64,000 nucleotides of DNA, taken from positions 186,001 to 250,000 of the forward strand of contig NZ_OGTP01000001.1 of the NCBI RefSeq assembly GCF_900258035.1, in the 5' to 3' direction. Each line of letters opens with the position of its first letter. Positions within the stretch are counted from its first letter, which is position 1. Under the pieces are notes generated by a model, which made no database searches, had not been told where the DNA came from, and worked only from the letters and a program-made list of their open reading frames with translations. Shown here one piece after another: positions 57,821 through 64,000 of this stretch. The DNA is from Caballeronia novacaledonica (GTDB lineage Bacteria; Pseudomonadota; Gammaproteobacteria; Burkholderiales; Burkholderiaceae). A program made the translations under genes and the position numbers.

Positions 57821-57855
57821 GCAGCGTCAAAAAAAGGAAACGGTGAGGCGCAGCG

Positions 57856-58107
57856 TTACGTGCGCTTGCGGATCATTCCCCAGACGAGGAGCAGGACGAT
57901 CGCGCCGATCACCGAGGCGATCCATCCCGCTGGCTGTCCCGGCTGATACCAGCCGAGCGCCCGGCCGACGTACCCCGCGATGAGCGAGCCGGCGATACCG
58001 AGGACGATGGTCATGATCCAGCCCATGCTGTCGTCGCCCGGTTTAAGTGCGCGCGCGATGAGCCCGACGACGAGTCCGACGATCAAAGTACCGATGAATG
58101 CAAACAT
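57856..58107 (-). CDS. GlsB/YeaQ/YmgE-family small membrane protein
   Basis: 83 residues from Met 58107, with AAGGAG six to eleven bases upstream; the long open frame upstream is shadow. Three hydrophobic stretches, the G-L-I-A-R-A-L-K-P-G block in the first and G-I-A-G-S-L-I-A-G-Y-V-G in the second, are characteristic of the transglycosylase-associated/GlsB family linked to stress. It is an inner-membrane protein of unknown mechanism. Confidence 0.85.
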   Translation of the reverse strand: MFAFIGTLIVGLVVGLIARALKPGDDSMGWIMTIVLGIAGSLIAGYVGRALGWYQPGQPAGWIASVIGAIVLLLVWGMIRKRT

Positions 58108-58311
58108 GCGGTTGCTCCTTGACAGAGTTTTACGGCTTCTTGATTGCGTTGCCGATGGATTCCGGACGGTCCCGGTACGTTCAAAGTAGCACGGCGCAAT
58201 GCGTTTGGGTATGACACTGGCCGTCTGGCCAACCCTGGAGCACGAACGATGCCCCGCACATCGTCCAAGGTAGAATTCGTTGCATTGCCTCATTGCCTGA
58301 CTTGCAACGAT

Positions 58312-58800
58312 ATGACCGATTCCGAATTTCCCTCCACCGACGACGCGATCCATGAAGATCGCCTCTGGCGCGACGACGGCTGGACCGCGCGCGTAATCAA
58401 GAACGAGGACGACGACGGCTGGGCCGTCGAAATGATTCAGGCGGGCGAGGCGGAGCCCGCGCTCGTCGGCCCGTGGACGATGGGCCGCGACAAGAAAAAC
58501 CCGAAACCGCTCGATGCGGCCGCGTTTCGCACGTTGGTCAAGACGGCATCGGAAGTTTTGCGGCGGCACGAACAGCAGCGTCACGCGATGTTGAACAAGA
58601 ACGTCACCGTCGCTGTGCAGGGCGAGGACATCACGGTCACGCTGGAGATCGTTCCCGATGAGGACGATCCCTACGCCCATCTCAAGGCCTTCGATGCGTA
58701 CGGCGCGCAACTTGCACACGTGCGCGTGTCACCGGCATTCAAGCTCAGCAAGGCGAGCGCCGAGCGCTGGGCCGAGAACGATTTCGCGAAGCCGAACTGA
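58312..58800 (+). CDS. Conserved hypothetical protein, acidic
   Basis: 162 residues from ATG 58312 (M-T-D-S-E-F-P); an ATG at 58249 is the alternative. The strongly acidic N-terminus leads into W-R-D-D-G-W-T-A-R-V-I and G-W-A-V-E-M-I-Q-A-G-E-A-E-P-A-L-V-G-P-W-T. The protein is soluble, with a mixed beta-sheet pattern. It is common in Burkholderia from memory but with no function known to me. Confidence 0.62.
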   Translation: MTDSEFPSTDDAIHEDRLWRDDGWTARVIKNEDDDGWAVEMIQAGEAEPALVGPWTMGRDKKNPKPLDAAAFRTLVKTASEVLRRHEQQRHAMLNKNVTVAVQGEDITVTLEIVPDEDDPYAHLKAFDAYGAQLAHVRVSPAFKLSKASAERWAENDFAKPN

Positions 58801-58838
58801 ATCGACGGCAATGCGTGACTGGCGCATGCATAAACAAA

Positions 58839-58868
58839 AACGCCGTCTCACTTTCGTGAGACGGCGTT
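58839..58868. terminator. Bidirectional terminator
   Basis: AACGCCGTCTCAC-TTTC-GTGAGACGGCGTT, a perfect 13-bp stem preceded by five A residues. It lies 38 bases after the hypothetical gene's stop and 31 before the end of the convergent OmpA-type gene. Confidence 0.82.
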
Positions 58869-58899
58869 CTGAAATGAATCGCGTGAGTCGGATCGGCGC

Positions 58900-60729
58900 T
58901 CAGTGTTTGCTGACGATGAACTCGATCCGGCGATTGGCGAAACGTCCGCTGGCGGTATCGTTGTCGGCAATCGGATTGGAGTCGCCATAACCCGTGGCGG
59001 TGAGCGATTGCGGCGGGACGCCGTTTCGCACCAGATAGCCACGGACAGCCGCAGCGCGTTCCTTCGATACTTCGAGCTTCGCCGGTGCCGCACCCTGCGC
59101 ATCCGAATAGCCCGCGACGTCGAGATTCACCATCGAACCCTGGGCGGCGCAGCGCTTGAGCAATTGCGCCGTCTCGCCAAGCGTCGAATACGCGCTTTCC
59201 GGCACCTGCGCACTCGAGCGCGCAAAGTTGACGACCTGAAGGTCGAGCACGCGCGTCAGCTTGTCGCCGGAGCACGGCGTGTCGGTGGCGAGCAGGCTCT
59301 TCATCGCGCTGCGAAACGATTGCGTCGCGGTGGCGACGGCGCCGTCGACATCGAACGCCGCGACCTGGAACATGCCGCCGAGCGCGCTCTTCAGACGATC
59401 GGCCCAGCCGAGCTTGCCGTCCGCTGCCGCGCCGCTCAACTCCACTTTCGAGCCGCTCACCTTCGCTTCCGCGCCGGGCACGGCCATGAGCGGGAAGAAG
59501 TCGTTCAGACGCGAAAGCCAGGTTGCCGGGCGTGTTTCGGGAACGACGGAAACGTCCGCCGTGTAAGCCTTGCCGAAGCGGGCGGTCAACGTGTCGATCA
59601 GATGCTTCTTCTCCGCTTCAGTGCCAACCGTGGCCTCGATCGCCGGGACGCCCGCCGGGTTGACGCTGAACAGCAACTGCGCGTCTTTCCAGGATGCGGG
59701 CGCGTCTTTCGGCGCCGAGGCCGATTCCGGTGCCGACGCGGCTGTGATCGGCATGTTGGCGGACGTCGCCAAGGGTGCGCTGTCGATTGCAGGCGCGGTC
59801 GAGAGCGCTGCAGACGATGCCGGCGTCGCCATGTTCGTGATGTGCTGCGTGGCCGCTGCTGCGTTCAGATCGACACTGCCGCTCTGCGTGAACCCGCGGT
59901 AGTAGACCAGCGCGAGAATGGCGGCCAGCACGGCGAAAAGCACCCAGATCCACTTGTTCGACGACCGTTGCGGCGCGAACGGGCGCACCGGTGCGCGCAT
60001 CGGGGGCGGCGCGGGCGGCGTGGCCTTCGCAACCGCCGCGCTCTGCACGGAGGGAGCGCTCTTGCCGGCAGGCGACGTGGCGGGCGCGACTGGCGCCGCG
60101 GCCACGGCGACATCGCCGTCGATGCGGGGTTCGAGACTCGATGCAACCGTATCGAGCCGCGGTGTGATGCCACTGGTGAAGCCTTCGGTGTTGCCGACGC
60201 CGATGGCCGCCGCGACCACGTTCGACATTGTCGCGTTGATTTCGCCGACCTGATCGCGCAGTAGCTTGGGCACGTGCGGCAGTCCCCACTGCGCGAGCAG
60301 GAAGTGGCGCTTCATGATGCCGAACAGCACCGCGGCGACGATTCCCGCGAGAGCCGACGTGGCCTGCGTGGGAACGCCGGTTTCGGAGGCAACGGCGTCG
60401 GTCAGTGCATCGACGCGTTGGCCCGTTGCGAGCGCGGCCAGCGAATGACCATTGGTTTCGAGCTGTTTGAGGCCGCCGGTGGTAGCGATCAGCTTGGAGA
60501 GTTGATCCGCGATGTGGGCGTTGCTCTCGTGCTGCATGATGACGGAGTACACCGACTGCGAGCCGGGCACGAGCGTCGCGCGGTCCATCAGCGATGCGAC
60601 CAGGCCGGGCGCGATGCGGGTGGCAACTTGCCGGACGATCTGATCGGGGATGCCGAATTGCCGCGACAACTGCTCCGCAATAGGTTCCGAGATCGCGGCA
60701 TTGACCGCCTGGACCAGATTGATGCTCAT
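58900..60729 (-). CDS. DUF937 - membrane anchor - OmpA fusion protein
   Basis: 609 residues. The N-terminal ~190 residues match the DUF937 repeat pattern (Q-F-G-I-P-D-Q-I-V-R-Q-V, G-G-L-K-Q-L-E-T-N-G-H-S-L). A proline/alanine-rich linker precedes one membrane helix (about 265-282: W-I-W-V-L-F-A-V-L-A-A). A central domain (about 345-470) has beta-alpha features like BON repeats. The C-terminal OmpA domain (about 500-605) has V-A-G-Y-S-D-A-Q-G, S-K-E-R-A-A-A-V and A-N-R-R-I-E-F. The DUF937 half is cytoplasmic and the OmpA half periplasmic, as in peptidoglycan-sensing architectures. Function is unknown. Confidence 0.85.
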   Translation of the reverse strand: MSINLVQAVNAAISEPIAEQLSRQFGIPDQIVRQVATRIAPGLVASLMDRATLVPGSQSVYSVIMQHESNAHIADQLSKLIATTGGLKQLETNGHSLAALATGQRVDALTDAVASETGVPTQATSALAGIVAAVLFGIMKRHFLLAQWGLPHVPKLLRDQVGEINATMSNVVAAAIGVGNTEGFTSGITPRLDTVASSLEPRIDGDVAVAAAPVAPATSPAGKSAPSVQSAAVAKATPPAPPPMRAPVRPFAPQRSSNKWIWVLFAVLAAILALVYYRGFTQSGSVDLNAAAATQHITNMATPASSAALSTAPAIDSAPLATSANMPITAASAPESASAPKDAPASWKDAQLLFSVNPAGVPAIEATVGTEAEKKHLIDTLTARFGKAYTADVSVVPETRPATWLSRLNDFFPLMAVPGAEAKVSGSKVELSGAAADGKLGWADRLKSALGGMFQVAAFDVDGAVATATQSFRSAMKSLLATDTPCSGDKLTRVLDLQVVNFARSSAQVPESAYSTLGETAQLLKRCAAQGSMVNLDVAGYSDAQGAAPAKLEVSKERAAAVRGYLVRNGVPPQSLTATGYGDSNPIADNDTASGRFANRRIEFIVSKH

Positions 60730-60868
60730 CGACTGAAATTCCTTTCTACATGAACGCTTAACGCAAGCGCAAGTGTGCGGCGCATTCTATATGCACAGTT
60801 ATCCTAAAAAGGAGCGCGCAAAATTCTTTACGAAATTCGGTGCTTCAATGCGATTTGCGTTGCGCTTT

Positions 60869-61105
60869 TCAACGCGCGCGCAGGCTCGGATCCGAGAAAA
60901 ACTTGAGAATGCGCTTGCCGACGATGCCAAGCCACGACGGCTCGGCGGGTGCGGTTCCCGTATCCTTCACCGAAAGGGCGACGAACGACAGGATGGAATT
61001 GGAGTGGATGAGCGTGCGATAAGACGCGTCGAGCGGCGACGTCCAGGCGCAGGTGCGGCAGTCGTGTTTCGGGCACGCGTTGCAGGGAGGTTGGTTGCGG
61101 TTCAT
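60869..61105 (-). CDS. Small Cys-rich hypothetical protein
   Basis: 78 residues from Met 61105. The motif C-N-A-C-P-K-H-D-C-R-T-C near the N-terminus gives C-x2-C-x4-C-x2-C, a plausible zinc or iron-sulphur site. The rest has a basic helix (I-V-G-K-R-I-L-K-F-F). Short, but the patterned cysteines suggest a real gene. I do not recognise the family. Confidence 0.6.
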   Translation of the reverse strand: MNRNQPPCNACPKHDCRTCAWTSPLDASYRTLIHSNSILSFVALSVKDTGTAPAEPSWLGIVGKRILKFFSDPSLRAR

Positions 61106-61254
61106 GGCGGAATCCATTTGAGTGTGCGCATATGATCTTCGATACGCTATCGTTAGGCGATCAGACGCTTCCGATTGAACTCTTGGTTTCTGTCTCGAAA
61201 ATAGGACAAACTAGTCCGATGAACCCGCCACTGATCCACTGAAAGGAGACGGCG

Positions 61255-61551
61255 ATGCACTATTTGCTGATTTACGAACTCTGTTCAGACTATCTGGAGC
61301 GCCGCGCGCAATTTCGCGACGCGCATCTCGCGCTTGCGTGGGCGGCGGTCGAGCGGGGAGACATCGTGCTCGCGGGCGCGCTCGATGCGCCCGCGGATCG
61401 CGCGATGCTGTTGTTTCACAGCAATTCGCCCGCCGCCGCCGAAAACTTCGCGAAAAGCGATCCGTACGTGACGAACGGGCTCGTCGAACGCTGGGAAGTG
61501 CGCAAATGGAACACGGTCGTGGGCACGAACGCCGCCACGCCCGTGCGCTAG
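61255..61551 (+). CDS. YciI-family protein
   Basis: 98 residues with GGAG at 61245-61248. The family core is M-H-Y-L-L-I-Y-E-L, R-D-A-H-L-A-L-A (conserved His) and L-L-F-H-S-N-S-P-A-A-A-E-N-F-A-K-S-D-P-Y-V. These dimeric alpha/beta barrels are small stress or metabolic enzymes of mostly unknown reaction. It is convergent with a LysR gene. Confidence 0.88.
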   Translation: MHYLLIYELCSDYLERRAQFRDAHLALAWAAVERGDIVLAGALDAPADRAMLLFHSNSPAAAENFAKSDPYVTNGLVERWEVRKWNTVVGTNAATPVR

Positions 61552-61564
61552 AGCAACGCGGACA

Positions 61565-62557
61565 TCAGGCGTCGGCGGTTTCTTCCTCCGGACGATCCCG
61601 GCGCGTAGGGCCCCGACGCTGCGCCGAACGATAGAGGCTCGTCAGCGTGTCGTCGATCTGCTGCGTACGCTCGAAGAGCGCCGCGAGCCAGTCGACGAAC
61701 ACCGACACGCGCGGGCTCGCCTGACGGCTTTTCAGGAACGCCACCGACACCTTGAGCGGCGGCGATTTCCACTGCGGCAGCACTTCGCGCAATTGTCCCG
61801 AGCGCAAATAAGGCTGAGCCGCGATCCGCAGCGGCTGGATCAGGCCCAGCCCTTCGATGCCGCATGCGAGGTACGCGTGCTCGTCGGCGACTTGCACGAA
61901 TCCGCGCATTTTCATGGTGACGGGCTCGCCGTCGACATCGAAATCGAAGTCGGCGGGGCGGCCGCTCTTTTCCGAGATGCAGTTCACCGCGACGTGCTGC
62001 GCGAGTTCGTCGAGCGTTTCCGGCGTGCCGTGTTTGTCGAGATAGGCGGGACTCGCGCACGTCGCCTGTTCGAGCACGCCGAGCCTTCGCGCGATGAGAC
62101 CCGAATCGGGCAACTCGCCCAACTGCACGCTGCAATCGACACCTTCGCCGACGAGGTCCACATTGCGATTGCCGATGCCGATCGACAGCTCGATCTGCGG
62201 AAAACGCGCATGAAACTCCGGCAGCGCGGGCACGACGATCGACGTCGCGACGGTATCCGGCATCTCGACGCGCAGCCGTCCGCGCAAGCGCTCTTCGCCT
62301 GCGCCGAAGCCGGATTCGAGTTCGTCGATATCGGCGAGGATTTGCGCGCAACGCTCGTAATAAGCGGCGCCGTCGACGGTGAGATTCAGGCGCCGCGTCG
62401 TGCGTGCGAGCAATTGCACGCCGACGAGCGCTTCGAGTTGTTGCACGGTCGTCGAAACACTCGCGCGCGGCATGCCAAGCGACTCGGCCGCACGCGTGAA
62501 GCTGTTCGTATCGACGACACGCGTGAAGACACGCATGGCATGGACGCGATCGATCAC
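61565..62557 (-). CDS. LysR-family transcriptional regulator
   Basis: 330 residues. The helix-turn-helix is F-T-R-V-V-D-T-N-S-F-T-R-A-A-E-S-L-G, then R-A-S-V-S-T-T-V-Q-Q-L-E-A-L-V-G-V-Q-L-L-A-R-T-T. The substrate domain begins R-G-R-L-R-V-E-M-P-D near residue 90. The C-terminal ~30 residues are charged and basic, longer than usual. Its target is unclear; there is no divergent operon within the window, and the 186 bases upstream show nothing distinctive. Confidence 0.9.
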   Translation of the reverse strand: MIDRVHAMRVFTRVVDTNSFTRAAESLGMPRASVSTTVQQLEALVGVQLLARTTRRLNLTVDGAAYYERCAQILADIDELESGFGAGEERLRGRLRVEMPDTVATSIVVPALPEFHARFPQIELSIGIGNRNVDLVGEGVDCSVQLGELPDSGLIARRLGVLEQATCASPAYLDKHGTPETLDELAQHVAVNCISEKSGRPADFDFDVDGEPVTMKMRGFVQVADEHAYLACGIEGLGLIQPLRIAAQPYLRSGQLREVLPQWKSPPLKVSVAFLKSRQASPRVSVFVDWLAALFERTQQIDDTLTSLYRSAQRRGPTRRDRPEEETADA

Positions 62558-62743
62558 GTTGAGTTTTCCTTTTATGACGATTGAATGGCGACGCGCGGAA
62601 AAAGCGTTTCCGCCGCGGCTATGAAGCTGCGGAAAAAAGGCGCATCGGCGATGGTTAGATCGTAGAGGCGGGAAGCGTCAACGTGAATACACAAAAATGG
62701 AGGATTCTTGCCTGATTCTTTTTGAAGGCGTGAACTCAGTGAA

Positions 62744-64000
62744 TCACAGCGCCGGCATTTCGCCGCGCAGACGACCCGAGAGACCGGTCATGTCCGCGCC
62801 CGACGGCGCCTGATAAAGGCGCAGGCCCATTTCCGGAAGGATGGACAGCAGGTGGTCGAATACATCGCCCTGAATGCGCTCGTATTGCGTCCATGCGGTC
62901 GTCGCGGTGAAACAGTAGACCTCGACCGGAATACCCTGCGATTCCGGTTCCATCATGCGCACCATGATCGCCATATCCTGACGGATTTCCGGATGGCGCT
63001 GCAAATAAGCGAGCCCATACGCGCGAAACGTGCCGATATTCGTGAGCCGCCGCCGGTTCGCGGGCTCGTTCGCGAGTTCGCCGAGATTGCGGTTCGCCTG
63101 ATCGACTTCGGTCTGCTTCTGTTCCAGATAATCGTGCAGCAGGCGAAAGCGTTTCAGGCGCTCGGTCTCTTCGTCGGAGAGAAAGCGCACGCATTGCGCG
63201 TCGATACGCAAGGTTCGCTTGATGCGCCGCCCGCCCGACTCGAACATGTGCCGATAGTTGCGATAGCTCTCCGAGAAAAGCTTGTAGGTCGGCACGGTGG
63301 TCACGGTGTTGTCCCAGTTCTGCACCTTGACCGTGTGCAGCGCGATGTCCTTCACGAAGCCGTCGGCGGCGGCTTGCGGCATTTCGATCCAGTCGCCGAT
63401 ACGCAGCATGTCGTTCGATGTCAGTTGCGTGCTTGCGACGAGCGACAGCAGCGTGTCCTTGAACACGAGCAGCAGTACCGCGGACAGCGCGCCGAGGCCG
63501 GACAGCATCCAGAGCGGCGAGCGGTCGATGAGAATCGACAGCACGAGCACGCCGCACACGAGCGCGAGCGCGAGCTTGCCGATCTGAATGTAGCCCTTGA
63601 TGGAGCGCGTCTGCGCTTCCTTGCTTTCCGCATAGACGTCCTGCCACGCCGACAGCGCGCTGCCCGCGGCGAGGAAAATGCAGATCCACGCGCCGCCGTG
63701 CGCGACGCGTCCGATGACCGTGGCCCAGTGGCCGATGCGCGGCACGTCGTCGATGCCGAGCGCGACGGTCGCGAACGGCACCGCATACCAGAGTCGGTGA
63801 TAGGCGCGCCGCCTGACGAACGCGCGGTCCCACTTCTGATGACCGGCGAGCACGAGCAGCCGATGCGCGACATACAGCACGATGCGCGCAACGACCCATT
63901 GCACGAAGAGTGCGATCAGCGCGAGCGCGACGAGACCCGCGACCATTTGCGCCCACGGATGCGTGGCGAGAAAGTGAGGCAGCGGATCGGGAAGGAAGTC
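62744..64000 (-). CDS. MscS-family mechanosensitive channel, YbdG type (5' truncated by window edge)
   Basis: About 418 residues visible. The frame stays open from Met 63946 to the window edge, and the extra codons (L-P-D-P-L-P-H-F-L-A-T-H-P-W-A-Q) resemble a YbdG N-terminus, so the real start lies further out. Four or five membrane helices precede the MscS beta domain (L-L-V-F-K-D-T-L-L-S-L-V-A-S, then G-D-W-I-E-M). Q-N-W-D-N-T-V-T-T-V-P-T-Y-K lies in the upper domain. YbdG channels are larger than MscS and are thought to sense mild osmotic change. Confidence 0.86.
   Translation of the reverse strand, partial: DFLPDPLPHFLATHPWAQMVAGLVALALIALFVQWVVARIVLYVAHRLLVLAGHQKWDRAFVRRRAYHRLWYAVPFATVALGIDDVPRIGHWATVIGRVAHGGAWICIFLAAGSALSAWQDVYAESKEAQTRSIKGYIQIGKLALALVCGVLVLSILIDRSPLWMLSGLGALSAVLLLVFKDTLLSLVASTQLTSNDMLRIGDWIEMPQAAADGFVKDIALHTVKVQNWDNTVTTVPTYKLFSESYRNYRHMFESGGRRIKRTLRIDAQCVRFLSDEETERLKRFRLLHDYLEQKQTEVDQANRNLGELANEPANRRRLTNIGTFRAYGLAYLQRHPEIRQDMAIMVRMMEPESQGIPVEVYCFTATTAWTQYERIQGDVFDHLLSILPEMGLRLYQAPSGADMTGLSGRLRGEMPAL

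Noticed and set aside
57815..58719. Long minus-strand frame covering the GlsB gene and more
   Set aside because: Only the last 83 codons, after Met 58107 with AAGGAG, have membrane-protein character; the remainder is shadow of the plus-strand gene at 58312.

Overview
The window looks like chromosomal DNA of a high-GC betaproteobacterium of the Burkholderiaceae, most likely in the Paraburkholderia/Caballeronia group. This rests on codon bias, OmpC-type porin sequence, a DUF6232 protein, many TetR/LysR regulators, a dioxygenase-type protocatechuate pathway and TetR-controlled leucine catabolism. It is inference from gene content; there is no rRNA in the window. I saw no tRNA, CRISPR array, insertion sequence or prophage. 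The gene order is ordinary chromosome: short operons, divergent regulator/target pairs and bidirectional terminators.

Layout. 1-9326: the end of a GntR/FCD regulator, a complete sugar-type ABC importer (binding protein, two permeases, ATPase), then a second importer resembling the Salmonella 2-aminoethylphosphonate system (phnSTUV). 9552-13885: glycogen phosphorylase, two small minus-strand proteins and a CBS-BON protein. 14686-18772: a four-gene chemosensory-like operon (membrane CheA-like kinase without a CheW domain, mini-MCP, CheX-like phosphatase, CheY), the least conventional system here. 19176-25487: ArsR regulator with an Old Yellow Enzyme, the aspartate:alanine antiporter/aspartate decarboxylase pair, and a porin. 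25727-31766: NTF2-like protein, M14 aspartoacylase-like hydrolase, orphan amino-acid binding protein, DHA2 drug exporter with divergent TetR, and a ferritin-like diiron protein.

31753-37463: TetR regulator divergent from isovaleryl-CoA dehydrogenase and both subunits of methylcrotonyl-CoA carboxylase (upper leucine catabolism), with two copies of a 13-bp palindrome between them. 37453-46748: OmpA lipoprotein, AI-2E family permease, DUF2288 protein, pcaHG with divergent pcaQ, a response regulator, a Tat-type tyrosine phosphatase lipoprotein, an acyltransferase, proline iminopeptidase and an EAL protein. 46992-53521: a conserved unknown, a FeeM-like N-acyl amino acid synthase, a large membrane GGDEF-EAL protein and a ROK repressor. 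53523-57790: LysE/Lrp pair, then hutU-hutI behind two HutC-type palindromes. 57856-64000: GlsB-type membrane protein, several small conserved unknowns, a DUF937-OmpA fusion, YciI, LysR and a truncated YbdG-type MscS channel.

The recurring theme is nutrient uptake and catabolism (sugar, phosphonate, aspartate, leucine, histidine, protocatechuate) under dedicated local regulators, together with signalling proteins (chemosensory, c-di-GMP, N-acyl amino acid). Several pathways are only partly present: liuC/liuE, hutH/hutC/hutG and the rest of the pca pathway must lie elsewhere.
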